From positions 1 to 64,000 of the forward strand of contig NZ_JBGOSH010000010.1 in the NCBI RefSeq assembly GCF_041537925.1: DNA of 64,000 bases, read 5' to 3'. Positions 7,873-16,149 of this stretch are shown here, piece after piece. Within the stretch, counting starts at the first letter, position 1. Each line of letters starts with the position of its first letter. The notes under the pieces were generated by a model. It did no database searches, had not been told where the DNA came from, and was given only the letters and a program-made list of their open reading frames with translations. The translations under genes were made by a program, and so were the position numbers. The stretch comes from Ruegeria_C sp041537925. Lineage in GTDB: Bacteria; Pseudomonadota; Alphaproteobacteria; Rhodobacterales; Rhodobacteraceae.

Positions 7873-8953
7873 CGACCGTGTTGCACGGATCATAAGTGAG
7901 GCGAGATTGCCCCAAACCCCATAACTTTAGAAGACGCGTTGATATTCCGCACGACCGAGAGATGTCATGCGGTTGAGTGCCTTTGATGCAATCTTCGCTT
8001 CGGCTATTTGACGGTCGAAATCACGTGCTTGCAGGCGATCACCGAAAACTTGTTTCCATCTGCTGATCTGGGCTTCAACTTGTGATCGTTGGTTGTATCC
8101 CGTCTCCGTTTGCCAGTTCATTCGGCCGTGTTCAGCGATGGCAGCGATGTGTCGATTGCGCCGTGCATTCTCGCCGCGAACCGCGGTCTTCGGTGGAGGG
8201 ATAATGATCTCTATCCCAGACCCGAACCTTTCCTCCAGGCACTCAACTACCCCTTGGCCGTCATAGGCGCCATCTGCCAGAAACCGGCTCACATCGGCAT
8301 CAATGTCAGCAATCAAGTCTGGCAGCGCCGTCTCATCGCCCACGTGTTCGGTGGTCAGCTCCGTGGCAGCGATGCCGCCTGTCTCCGGAGCAAGGGCGAT
8401 GTGGAGCTTGCGCCATGTTTTACGGGCCTTCCTGATGCCGTGTTTTTCTGTATGCCAGCCATTGTCGCCACGCACTTTCAGACCCGTGCTATCCACAATG
8501 AGTGTGATTGGCTGACTCGCAGCTCGCCGACCTTGGGCAATCTTCAAACCCTTGCCACGTCGCGACAAGGTCGAGAAATCCGGCACTACGAGGTCCACAC
8601 CCATCAGCCTGGCAATCGATCGCACAAAGCCCTGAGTTTGCCTGAGCGCAAGTCGAAACACGACCCGCAGAGTGAGGCAAATCTCGATTGCCAGATCAGA
8701 GTACCGCGACTGACCACCGCGTGTCTTGCGGCGCGGCGATCTCCATTTCTGCACCACATCATCAGCCACCCAGATCGTCACGTCACCTCGACGCCGGAGA
8801 CTTTCATTGTATTCCGAGCAGTTCGTGACCCAGTACTTTGCTTTTTCAAACTTATCGCGACGGGCATCATTGAATTTGTAGGGCATCTACCGTCGCTCGC
8901 GTCAGAGTGAACGCCGGAGATACTGCGGCTCTGCGATCTATGCAACAAGGTCG
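7873..8953 (-). mobile_element. IS5-family element, copy 1
   Basis: Imperfect 19-bp terminal inverted repeats: CGACCGTGTTGCACGGATC at 7873-7891, matched in reverse complement by GATCTATGCAACAAGGTCG at 8935-8953. The full-length transposase is inside. A related copy lies at 45946-47023 and a fragment at 1-144. Confidence 0.8.
7927..8886 (-). CDS. IS5-family transposase (DDE), copy 1
   Basis: The protein has 319 residues and starts MPYKFNDARRDKFEKAKY. The DDE elements visible are LIVDSTGLKV (first Asp, about residue 133), FLADGAYDGQGV (second Asp) and a C-terminal YNQRSQVEAQISRWK (Glu). No frameshift or stop is present, so it could be active. It is about 85% identical by eye to the copy at 45998-46957. 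It inserted between the symporter operon and the DUF1127 gene. Confidence 0.9.
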   Translation of the reverse strand: MPYKFNDARRDKFEKAKYWVTNCSEYNESLRRRGDVTIWVADDVVQKWRSPRRKTRGGQSRYSDLAIEICLTLRVVFRLALRQTQGFVRSIARLMGVDLVVPDFSTLSRRGKGLKIAQGRRAASQPITLIVDSTGLKVRGDNGWHTEKHGIRKARKTWRKLHIALAPETGGIAATELTTEHVGDETALPDLIADIDADVSRFLADGAYDGQGVVECLEERFGSGIEIIIPPPKTAVRGENARRNRHIAAIAEHGRMNWQTETGYNQRSQVEAQISRWKQVFGDRLQARDFDRQIAEAKIASKALNRMTSLGRAEYQRVF

Positions 8954-9153
8954 TTTTCCTCCAATCTGTGTGCACCAAGCCGTTACAATTCAATAGCTTA
9001 TCGGAAGCCTTCCAGAAACCACGCGATTTCCCCAAGAAATCTCCATACCGTCTCAAAGATTCCGTTCGCGCGGCGGTCTAAAACATATTCATCGAACAAA
9101 CGAAACACACAACGGTCATCTACCGATTGCGGCTCACTAGAAGGAAAAGGAAA

Positions 9154-9369
9154 ATGTCCACAGATACCAAGTTTTCAATGGCACGCACGGTTCAGTTTGA
9201 CTCACAAGGCAGCGAGGGAATCTTTGCCCGGCTGGCGAAAAAATTTCGCTACATGCGCGATTGTAAGAAGCTTGAAGGAATGAGCGACCTGGCCCTGCAA
9301 GACATGGGTATCACGCGTCAGGACATCGCCCGTCTCAAAGACGAGACGCGTCGGTTACCAATGAATTGA
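9154..9369 (+). CDS. DUF1127 small protein
   Basis: The 71-residue protein starts at the ATG at 9154 behind GGAAAAGGAAA; an upstream in-frame start at 9127 lies in that ribosome site region and is less likely. The C-terminal part CKKLEGMSDLALQDMGITRQDIARL is the DUF1127 (YjiS-like) motif: an arginine/lysine-rich helix, LSD-type turn and a short helix. Some alphaproteobacterial members are linked to RNA turnover and phosphate or carbon metabolism, but no function can be assigned here. It stands alone between an IS5 copy and a convergent gene. Confidence 0.8.
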   Translation: MSTDTKFSMARTVQFDSQGSEGIFARLAKKFRYMRDCKKLEGMSDLALQDMGITRQDIARLKDETRRLPMN

Positions 9370-9400
9370 CTTTCGCTTAGGCTGAAACCGCTGCAGCCCA

Positions 9401-10666
9401 TCATTCGGCGAGAAACTCTGAAATTAATTCTGTGCACCGTTGCCAGGCCGGATCGGACTCAGGCATCAAGTGGTTGGTTGTGTCCAGCGTCGCGAATCGC
9501 GCGCCTTTGATGCCTGCAGCCAATTCCCTGCCCTGGTCATAGGGAGCGGCCACATCCCCGCGAGCATGGATGACGAGGGTCGGAGCTTTGACTTTGCTTA
9601 GTAGCGGCCGAATGTCCTCGCTCGCTCCCGCAACCAGCATCTCGGCTGCATTTTCTGATGATGTGGTCTTTCTTTGCAGATCGGTAAACCAACTCTGACT
9701 TTCGGCTGGCGCATCGGGCATGTACATATTCGTGAACAATTGCCGGATGGCCTGGTTGTCCTTTCCCCACCAGTGCTTGATCATGTCGTGTGCCGCCTGA
9801 CGAAACACCATGCCTTCCGGGTCGTCCTCGCGGAGTTGCCAACCACGCGCATACCCCCCTAACAGGATCAGCTTATTGACGCGCTCAGGATATTTTGCAG
9901 CATAGGCAACGCCTCTCATGCATCCCTGCGATATCCCGATAATTGAGAATTTCTCGAGCTCAAGAGCACCAACAACCGCCTCCAAATCCTCCATCTGGCG
10001 CTCGAAGCTATGATCGTTCACGTTCCAGTCTGACAGCCCATTGCCTCGTGCATCGTAGCGGATAAGGCGGCGCCCTCGAACAAGACTGCTAAAGTAATGG
10101 CTCCAGACCGGGCTTTCCCAATCGAATTCCAGGTGGCTCAGCCAATTGGCCGCCTTTACGAGCGGTTGTCCCGATCCCGCAGTAGCATAGGCGATCTGCG
10201 CCCCGTCCGCGCTTTGGCAAAAGCGGACTTCCTGGGAGGTCGTTGTCCCTTGGCCCGCAAGGCGGTCGACGGGCTGCGCAGTGCTCAGCACAACGTCCGG
10301 ATAGACAAATCGGAATCCATGACCGTGAACCGTGCGAATGAATCGCTGATCGCTGCCGTTATCGCCAAGTGCCTTACGGGCTGCGCTTACGCTACTTGAG
10401 ACAGCCGCATCCGAAATGAACCGACCATCCCATACAACGGAAATCAGCTCATCCTTGGAAACCACCTTCTCTCGATTTTCGAGCAGATGCACCAAAACGT
10501 TGAACACCTTCGGTTCGATGCGGACCGATTGATTGTTGTTTCTTAACTCTCGCGTATCTTTGTCGATTAAGAACGTATCAAAGGCGAATGTCACTGGGCT
10601 CTGGCTTTGCGGTCTGTGGGTTATCAAGTCATCCCCGTCTCTTCTCCCAACACCATACCCTGGCAC
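9401..10666 (-). CDS. Winged-helix DNA-binding/alpha-beta hydrolase fusion
   Basis: The protein has up to 421 residues. Residues about 25-125 form an OmpR/CadC-type winged helix (VTFAFDTFLIDKDTREL, then ARKALGDNGSD and TVHGHGFRFV). Residues about 145-421 form an alpha/beta hydrolase with nucleophile motif GISQGC, acid in HARGDVAAPY and histidine in TTNHLMPE. Such fusions occur as hydrolase-type transcriptional regulators, where the hydrolase domain may sense or degrade a small ligand. The frame opens with GTG at 10666; a second GTG at 10594, giving VTFAFDTF, fits the family start better, and neither has a clear ribosome site. It is convergent with DUF1127. Confidence 0.82.
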   Translation of the reverse strand: MPGYGVGRRDGDDLITHRPQSQSPVTFAFDTFLIDKDTRELRNNNQSVRIEPKVFNVLVHLLENREKVVSKDELISVVWDGRFISDAAVSSSVSAARKALGDNGSDQRFIRTVHGHGFRFVYPDVVLSTAQPVDRLAGQGTTTSQEVRFCQSADGAQIAYATAGSGQPLVKAANWLSHLEFDWESPVWSHYFSSLVRGRRLIRYDARGNGLSDWNVNDHSFERQMEDLEAVVGALELEKFSIIGISQGCMRGVAYAAKYPERVNKLILLGGYARGWQLREDDPEGMVFRQAAHDMIKHWWGKDNQAIRQLFTNMYMPDAPAESQSWFTDLQRKTTSSENAAEMLVAGASEDIRPLLSKVKAPTLVIHARGDVAAPYDQGRELAAGIKGARFATLDTTNHLMPESDPAWQRCTELISEFLAE

Positions 10667-10916
10667 TTACGGCAATCATATACTCTGAAGGATTTGTCGC
10701 GATTTCGAACCTTGATGGGTCTTCTTTAACAGCTGATTTCAGTCGTTGTGCCGTGCCCCTACCCTCCTGACGTGCAGAATTCAGCGATTTTGGTTGCCAC
10801 CTGATTCTTTCGTGGGATCCTTCATCACATACGATAAGTATCGCTTATCGCGCCTCATTGATTTTCCGAGAAATCTGCGAGCTGCAGGCAGGAGAAAGCC
10901 ACGTGCCAACCTCGGT

Positions 10917-11210
10917 TCAAACCCCATCGATCAGGATATCCAGCGCCCGCTTCAGCGCGTCCCGCTCAGCGGCCAGTGATGACACGCAATCGTGCAATTC
11001 CGCACCTGGCACTGCGGCCAGCTCCTGCACCCGCACGATCCAGGCTCCGTCGTCCACAATAACGCGTGGCGTCAGTCCCGGAAACGCTGCATAGCGCCCC
11101 TCTTCGCGCAGTGGAGCAACGATGCGAGAGGCCTCGATCCCAATCAAATCGGTTTGCAAATCCACCACCAGGAGCCCATCAGACAGGCGATAGACGTCGA
11201 ACTGTGCCAT
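10917..11210 (-). CDS. ccdB: CcdB-family toxin
   Basis: The 97-residue protein starts MAQFDVYRLSDGLLVVDLQT, matching the CcdB beta-sheet opening (QFDVY), and keeps the Trp region (DDGAWIVRVQEL) and the C-terminal helix ERDALKRALDILIDGV typical of this DNA gyrase poison. It follows ccdA by 12 bp on the same strand. It is normally neutralised by CcdA and stabilises plasmids by killing cured cells. The length is normal and no damage is seen. Confidence 0.88.
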   Translation of the reverse strand: MAQFDVYRLSDGLLVVDLQTDLIGIEASRIVAPLREEGRYAAFPGLTPRVIVDDGAWIVRVQELAAVPGAELHDCVSSLAAERDALKRALDILIDGV

Positions 11211-11222
11211 GCAGACTCCCGT

Positions 11223-11444
11223 TCAGAATGATCGGAACCGTGCCAGGGGCAGCCCCTCGCGTTCCACTTCCTCGGCATAGGCCGCCAGGGCATCGCGATT
11301 GTCCTCACGCCAGCGGCGATTGCGCGCCTCCCGCGCTTCTTCGGCAATGGCCTTCTCCGCTACCCGCGACATGTTTACGCCGAGTTTGCGCGCTTCCCGC
11401 GACAGGTCTGCATCGATGGTTAGATTCACTTTAACACGCCCCAT
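11223..11444 (-). CDS. ccdA: CcdA-family antitoxin
   Basis: The 73-residue protein starts MGRVKVNLTIDADLSREAR, a ribbon-helix-helix DNA-binding N-terminus. The C-terminal half (RRWREDNRDALAAYAEEVER) is the CcdB-binding tail, ending GLPLARFRSF as in F-plasmid CcdA. It is the first gene of the operon and probably represses its own promoter in 11445-11500. It lies about 2.2 kb from repA, consistent with a plasmid maintenance role. Confidence 0.9.
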   Translation of the reverse strand: MGRVKVNLTIDADLSREARKLGVNMSRVAEKAIAEEAREARNRRWREDNRDALAAYAEEVEREGLPLARFRSF

Positions 11445-11678
11445 TTCAGGCTCCGATACTATCCGTATGAATTAGGAGTGTATCTGAGGCGTGTCTAATT
11501 CGCAAGATCGTCGGCCCTGCTCCGCTGGACCGTATTGCACGGATCTAGATTGGTATGAGAGGTCCCCATCCCGCATGTGGCTATGAACTGCGCGTATAGA
11601 TCGGATGACCGATTTGGGTCATGCACTTCATCAATGCCTGCCTGCGTATTGTGAGAGACAGCGCACCAGAATTGGGAT

Positions 11679-12098
11679 CTAACCCTTAGCCAATGCGTAG
11701 GCGCCCGCAAGAAAGGCATTCTTCAAGTAGACAGGCAGCTTCTCTGGGTACGCTTCGACTTCCTTCTTAGCAAAATGAGATAGTGCCACAGGGTTGACGA
11801 ACCTCGTTTGACTTCCTTCCACAAGCTGGATCAGAGTTTCGATTTTGAAGGATACGGCTCCACCGGCCATTCTACCTTTCTTGGCACGTGTCTTAATCAC
11901 GAATGTTTCAATTTCGTTTTCGCGGCAAAACTCGTGAAGAGCAGCTAGAAATGATCGAAGATCAGCCTCGGATGTGTCGTCCTCGAGCTCTATCCGGGTG
12001 GTCTTTGGTCGAAGCATTTCTATGCTGCCGTCATCATTTTTGCAGACGACGGCAAGCCGAACCTCCTTTGCTGATATTTCACACCCGCATATTCTCAT
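11679..12098 (-). CDS. DUF3010 family protein
   Basis: The 139-residue protein starts MRICGCEISAKEVRLAVV from the ATG at 12096-12098, preceded by GAAGGAACAACAC; a TTG further upstream is part of that leader. The family has an RNase H-like/actin-like opening (CGCEIS...RLAVV), a central KTRAKKGRMAGG and a C-terminal YPEKLPVYLKNAFLAGAYAL. Function is unknown; the fold is only suggested by the pattern of strands and small residues. It stands alone near the plasmid backbone. Confidence 0.72.
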   Translation of the reverse strand: MRICGCEISAKEVRLAVVCKNDDGSIEMLRPKTTRIELEDDTSEADLRSFLAALHEFCRENEIETFVIKTRAKKGRMAGGAVSFKIETLIQLVEGSQTRFVNPVALSHFAKKEVEAYPEKLPVYLKNAFLAGAYALAKG

Positions 12099-12445
12099 GT
12101 GTTGTTCCTTCAAGAGACTAATTCACAATAAGGCTCTTTTGAACTTAAGATTCAAACCTCAGCCAAACGCTGGAAGAAGCTGCTCCGAAATCTAGAAGGG
12201 CAAGGTCGTGCGTACAAGAGATCGCTATGCCCAAGCCGAGCTCCTCGCTTCTTGTGTGCTGCTGGCGTGCCACCGAGTGCTTTCAGTAGGCATTACATGA
12301 GATACTGGTCGCAGGGTCCGCCACGTTCAGAAAAGGCGGGTGCCGTAGTTTTCCCATGTTCTGCCGGGCTGCACACGGAACAAAATTCAGCCCCCCTACC
12401 CTTCTTCGCTTTGCCGCGCCTTTGGATAGTTCAAGTCGTAAGTCC
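12099..12445. other. Intergenic, no gene seen
   Basis: The segment nearest 12100 is the leader of the DUF3010 gene. The rest holds only short frames without a ribosome site or family likeness, and runs into the IS6-type end. Confidence 0.5.
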
Positions 12446-13277
12446 CTGCTCTTTCGCGAACATTGGCGTGGTTCAAAGCCATCGCTTTGACTGGGCGTCA
12501 TTATCCTGTGAGCTCTGCAAATCGACGGAATCCGCTTGTCGCAGGTCCGAGCTTCCCCTTTCGGATCATGTTGGCTGCCTCGATCCCCGCAAGTGTCGCT
12601 GCTGCTGATGCAAAGCTTTTGAAGCCGAGCATCGGCCTCGTGAGCCGCTTGATGAACCGGTGATCCTGCTCGATTATGTTGTTCAGGTACTTTGATCTGA
12701 CAGTGTCGATCTTAACCGGTATCTGCAATCGCTTGAAGATCTTGTTCACCTCCTTGATCCCGGCCGCGTTGCTTCTGCTCTTGTCGATGGTGATCCGTTT
12801 CGGAATGCCATTGTTGGACAAAGCATTGGCGAAGAATTTTTTTGCGGCCTTCGTGTCGCGCTTCTCTGAAAGCCTGAAATCAAGGGTTTTCCCGTCACGG
12901 TCCACAGCGCGGTACAAATTGACCCATTCACCACGGACTTTGACATAGGTTTCATCCATGCGCCAAGATTCAGCGGTGATAGCCTTCCGTTTCTGGGCCT
13001 CGCAAGCGGCCTCACGTGAATACTTCACGACCCAGCGGTTCAGCGTCGCGCGATCAACCGTCACTCCACATTCCGCCATGATCTCTTCCAGGTCGCGGCA
13101 CGAGACGCCGTACCGGACGTAGAAATAGACCGCGAACAGAATCACCGATTGCGGATTGTGCGCACCTTTGCAGTCGATCATCGGGTATTCCTAAACTCCG
13201 TCAAATACCAACCAGCCAGTGGATCAAACCACACCAAGGCACAACCTGCCGATCAAAGATTGCGACAAAGTCCCAGA
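12446..13277 (-). mobile_element. IS6-family element (about 832 bp)
   Basis: The right end (minus strand GGACTTTGTCGCAATCTTTG, around 13255-13275) is a typical IS6 terminus. The left end near 12446-12468 (CTCTTTCGCGAACATTGG) is a diverged version, similar to the end of the IS6 remnant at 47957. Exact ends are approximate. Confidence 0.65.
12501..13181 (-). CDS. IS6-family transposase
   Basis: The protein has 226 residues. It shows RYGVSCRDLEEIMAECGV (N-terminal HTH), WRMDETYVKVRGEW (first Asp), ITIDKSRSNAAGI (second Asp) and NIIEQDHRFIKRLTRPMLG (Glu), the full DDE set of IS6/IS26-like enzymes. The length is normal and the frame intact. IS6 elements can move flanking DNA through cointegrates. 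It is 500 bp upstream of repA on the other strand and bounds the replication cassette. Confidence 0.92.
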   Translation of the reverse strand: MIDCKGAHNPQSVILFAVYFYVRYGVSCRDLEEIMAECGVTVDRATLNRWVVKYSREAACEAQKRKAITAESWRMDETYVKVRGEWVNLYRAVDRDGKTLDFRLSEKRDTKAAKKFFANALSNNGIPKRITIDKSRSNAAGIKEVNKIFKRLQIPVKIDTVRSKYLNNIIEQDHRFIKRLTRPMLGFKSFASAAATLAGIEAANMIRKGKLGPATSGFRRFAELTG

Positions 13278-13681
13278 ACATCTGGCGGCTGGCTGCATGC
13301 CAAAATCCAGCCTGCACAACACGTCAGCCGGACACACTGCTGACGGAGGTCAACCTGGGATTCTTTTCCGACATGGACGTGATCCCACTGGTTTTTCTGC
13401 GAGGCGCGGTCTGCGAGTTCAGGACTATCTCGAGTTCAACCGACAGATCCCAGATCCGCTTCTTCAGGCATTTTCGGCTCGCCAGGACGTTGGTTTCGGG
13501 CTTCCATAGGCTGAAAGTGCGCAGATTCACCGCTTCACAACTGTGAAGCCTAGAATATCAACATGTAGTGCAACTCATAAACTCATTACCCTACATATAA
13601 AAAGTCGTTGACATGAATCACCTCATCGGGTCTCTCTAATAGTAGAGCGGCAAACGCCAAACCGAGCAGATTGAGGTAACT
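13278..13681. other. repA upstream region
   Basis: No gene is seen. It contains a partition-like palindrome at 13532-13549 and presumably the autoregulated repABC promoter. The last bases before the repA ATG include GAGGTAACT, a fair ribosome site. Confidence 0.6.
13532..13549. promoter_or_regulatory. parS-like palindrome upstream of repA
   Basis: GCTTCACA-AC-TGTGAAGC, perfect arms around two bases. It shares its core with the palindromes at 15079 and 15944, so it is a probable RepB binding site. Confidence 0.75.
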
Positions 13682-14866
13682 ATGATCCCGACCAATCCGA
13701 TTGCGTCGACATCTCCAGTCGATATCGCAGCTGAGATCAGCACGCGCTTGAATATGGCGATCAAGGAACATCTCCTTGCAGCCTACGCGCCCGACTCTAA
13801 CAAGCAACTCAGACTCTTTCCAGCAACCGAGGCCTGTGACCTTCTCGACATCAGTCATCAATACCTGAGAAAGGCAACTGCAGAAGGAAAAGTTTCGGAA
13901 GCATCGGAGATTAGAGGCGGCCGTCGCTACTACTCCGGACAAGAGATTATTCAGCTTCGGCGCGATCTGGATAGCCACGCCAAGAAGCCCGGTCGCTATG
14001 TGCCTCGCCGTCGTGATGGCGAGCACCTACAACGAATTCAGGTGATGAATTTCAAAGGCGGCAGCTCCAAATCGACAACTTGCATTCATCTGGCGCACTA
14101 TCTCGCCCTCCAGGGCTATCGTGTGCTAGCAATCGATCTCGACCCGCAAGCCTCTCTGACATCAATGTGCGGTCTACAGACAGAACTCGATCAGGACATC
14201 GAGACTGTTTATGATGCGATCACGTACAATGATCCGATCCCCATGACTGATGTCGTCAGGCAGACTTATTTCCCAAACCTAGCAATAGCGCCAGGTGGGT
14301 TGATGCTCTCGGAATTCGAGACAGAAGCAGCGAAACTGAACAGCCTTGATGAGCCATTCTTCATGCGACTGCATGATGCGATTATGAGTGTCGAAGCTGA
14401 TTATGACGTGGTGATCATCGATAGCCCTCCATCCCTCGGCTTTATTACGATGTCAGGCATGGCCTCCGCGACGTCTGTTGTCGTTCCACTTACCCCCAGT
14501 ATGCTGGATGTGGCGAGTACCGCCCAATTCCTCCAAATGGCCAGCAGTTACATGGAAGTAATCCAAGATATTGGCGCCGAACTAAGTTACGATGAATTCC
14601 GGCTGCTGGTAACACGGGATGAGCCAACAGACATCCCGTCTCAAACTATTGTTTCATTCCTACGCGCCCTGTTCCAAGAGCGCGTCATGATGGCAACGAG
14701 CTTAAAATCTACAGCGATTGCTGATGCCGTAATGCTTCAGCAGAGCATCTACGAATTGAACCGGAGTGACATCACACGGTCCACATATGATCGCGCTAAG
14801 GCCAGCATGGATGCTGTGGGCACTGAAGTAGAGAAGATGATCTTGGCATCATGGGGGCGTGAATAA
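13682..14866 (+). CDS. repA: Plasmid partition ATPase RepA (ParA-type)
   Basis: The 394-residue protein has an N-terminal HTH region (about residues 35-90, ACDLLDISHQYLRKATAEGK) and a ParA ATPase domain. The deviant Walker A is FKGGSSKSTT at about 122-131, the second motif is AIDLDPQASLT, and DVVIIDSPPSLGF is Walker B-like. RepA with RepB moves plasmid copies apart and represses the operon. It is the first gene of the repABC operon and overlaps repB. Length matches the family. Confidence 0.95.
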   Translation: MIPTNPIASTSPVDIAAEISTRLNMAIKEHLLAAYAPDSNKQLRLFPATEACDLLDISHQYLRKATAEGKVSEASEIRGGRRYYSGQEIIQLRRDLDSHAKKPGRYVPRRRDGEHLQRIQVMNFKGGSSKSTTCIHLAHYLALQGYRVLAIDLDPQASLTSMCGLQTELDQDIETVYDAITYNDPIPMTDVVRQTYFPNLAIAPGGLMLSEFETEAAKLNSLDEPFFMRLHDAIMSVEADYDVVIIDSPPSLGFITMSGMASATSVVVPLTPSMLDVASTAQFLQMASSYMEVIQDIGAELSYDEFRLLVTRDEPTDIPSQTIVSFLRALFQERVMMATSLKSTAIADAVMLQQSIYELNRSDITRSTYDRAKASMDAVGTEVEKMILASWGRE

Positions 14867-15945
14867 TGGCCACCAAAAAGAAGAGAAACCCAGGTGCGAG
14901 CCTGATGGGTGCATTGCAGTCTCCGTCGGCTGAGATGTTAGCTGCAAAACCCAAAGAAGAGCCTAGAAAAACTCCAACCGCTCCTGGCATTCAACTGATT
15001 GAAAAAACGTACAATGCCGTGCGAGAAATCGATCCAAACTTAATTGATGACTCTGCATTCACCGACCGGCTAGAGCTATTCACAATTGTGAAGTCTACTG
15101 AATCTATAACCGAGGATCAGGACGATGACCATCAAGATGGATCGCTGGATCAATTGGTCGACAGCATTCAAACTCATGGTCAAAAAGTTCCAATCTTGGT
15201 ACGAAACTCAACTAAGGAAAAAGGGCGCTACGAGGTCATCTTTGGCCGTCGTAGACTTGCAGCCATCCGCTATATTCGGGCTAACCCGAGAATCGACATG
15301 GAGGATGAAGACAGAAACCTTAGGATCAAGGCCAATATCGAAACCAAGGCAGATGGGCAATCAGACAAGGATTTTGACAACCAATCACTTGTCACCCAGG
15401 CACTTGAGAATGCGGCCCGAAAGAACCTATCCGCATATGAAAAAGCGCGCTTTGCCGACATCATTCATTCCACCGGTATCGAAAAGAAGGAGGTTGCTCG
15501 TATGATGAACATGTCAGCGACCAACCTTTCCAACCTACTTAAGATCACTCGCATCGTGCCCGATTCCCTAGGAGATATGATCGGAGCCGCATCCGGCAGC
15601 GGCCGACCCAAATGGGAGGCCCTGGCAGCTGGACTGGAAAACAAAATCATCACCGCCCAAGAGGCAACAAGACTGCTGAAGGAAATGGGCCCCACACGCA
15701 CATCTGATGACCGCCTCAACACTCTCCTGTTTGAAATCAAGAGAAAATCAGAAAAGAAGATCTTACAGGAGGTGCGCACACTTAACGGAATTGCGAAGGT
15801 TCAGAGGGGGTCGTCGGGTCTGAAACTCACAGTAACCGACACAAAAACCACGGCAGGTTTCGCTGATTGGCTCGATTTGAACATCGAGAAAATTATGGAA
15901 GAATCCCTGAAGAGGTTCAAAGCTGAGAACCCTGGGAAGAACTGA
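14866..15945 (+). CDS. repB: Plasmid partition protein RepB (ParB-type)
   Basis: The 359-residue protein has a basic N-terminus (MATKKKRNPGASLMGAL) that in this family contacts RepA. The ParB nuclease-like domain follows (GQKVPILVRN, then YEVIFGRRRLAAIRYI), then ALENAARKNLSAYEKARFAD and a helix-turn-helix (KKEVARMMNMSATNLSNLLK). It binds parS sites, three of which are visible here. Its start overlaps the last base of the repA stop codon. A parS-like palindrome lies inside the coding region at 15079 and another touches the stop codon at 15944. Confidence 0.95.
   Translation: MATKKKRNPGASLMGALQSPSAEMLAAKPKEEPRKTPTAPGIQLIEKTYNAVREIDPNLIDDSAFTDRLELFTIVKSTESITEDQDDDHQDGSLDQLVDSIQTHGQKVPILVRNSTKEKGRYEVIFGRRRLAAIRYIRANPRIDMEDEDRNLRIKANIETKADGQSDKDFDNQSLVTQALENAARKNLSAYEKARFADIIHSTGIEKKEVARMMNMSATNLSNLLKITRIVPDSLGDMIGAASGSGRPKWEALAAGLENKIITAQEATRLLKEMGPTRTSDDRLNTLLFEIKRKSEKKILQEVRTLNGIAKVQRGSSGLKLTVTDTKTTAGFADWLDLNIEKIMEESLKRFKAENPGKN
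15079..15092. promoter_or_regulatory. parS-like palindrome inside repB
   Basis: TTCACAATTGTGAA, a perfect 14-bp palindrome identical to the core of the site at 15944. Confidence 0.7.
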
Positions 15946-15963
15946 CTTCACAATTGTGAAGTC
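15944..15963. promoter_or_regulatory. parS-like palindrome at the repB-repC junction
   Basis: GACTTCACAATTGTGAAGTC, a perfect 20-bp palindrome beginning within the repB stop codon. This is the best match to a RepB centromere site in the window. Confidence 0.82.
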
Positions 15964-15996
15964 CGAATGAGGCAACGAGCAGAAAGGAGATTGCGG

Positions 15997-16033
15997 AAAA
16001 AGAAAACCCTCGAAACCAGAGGCTCCGAGGGTT
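15997..16033 (-). terminator. Intrinsic terminator of the ctRNA
   Basis: An 8-bp stem with 13-base loop, then TTTTCTTTTT reading on the minus strand. The opposite strand lacks a T-run, so it ends minus-strand transcription. Confidence 0.75.
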
Positions 16034-16075
16034 GCACCACATCTCTGTGGAATTAGTCTAAGCATCTAATTTTTA
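15997..16075 (-). ncRNA. Putative antisense ctRNA (incompatibility RNA) of repABC
   Basis: In repABC plasmids a short antisense RNA from the repB-repC gap limits RepC synthesis. Here the minus strand carries an intrinsic terminator: arms 16026-16033 and 16005-16012 (AACCCTCG/CGAGGGTT) followed by TTTTCTTTTT. A-T rich sequence at 16055-16075 (minus strand TAAAAATTAGAT) could hold the -10 box. The 5' end is an estimate. Confidence 0.65.
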
Positions 16076-16149
16076 GCAGCCCACGAATCACTTCACAACA
16101 AAAAACGTCTTTGGGCGAACGAGATTTCTTGGTCTGCTGGCAAAAATCC

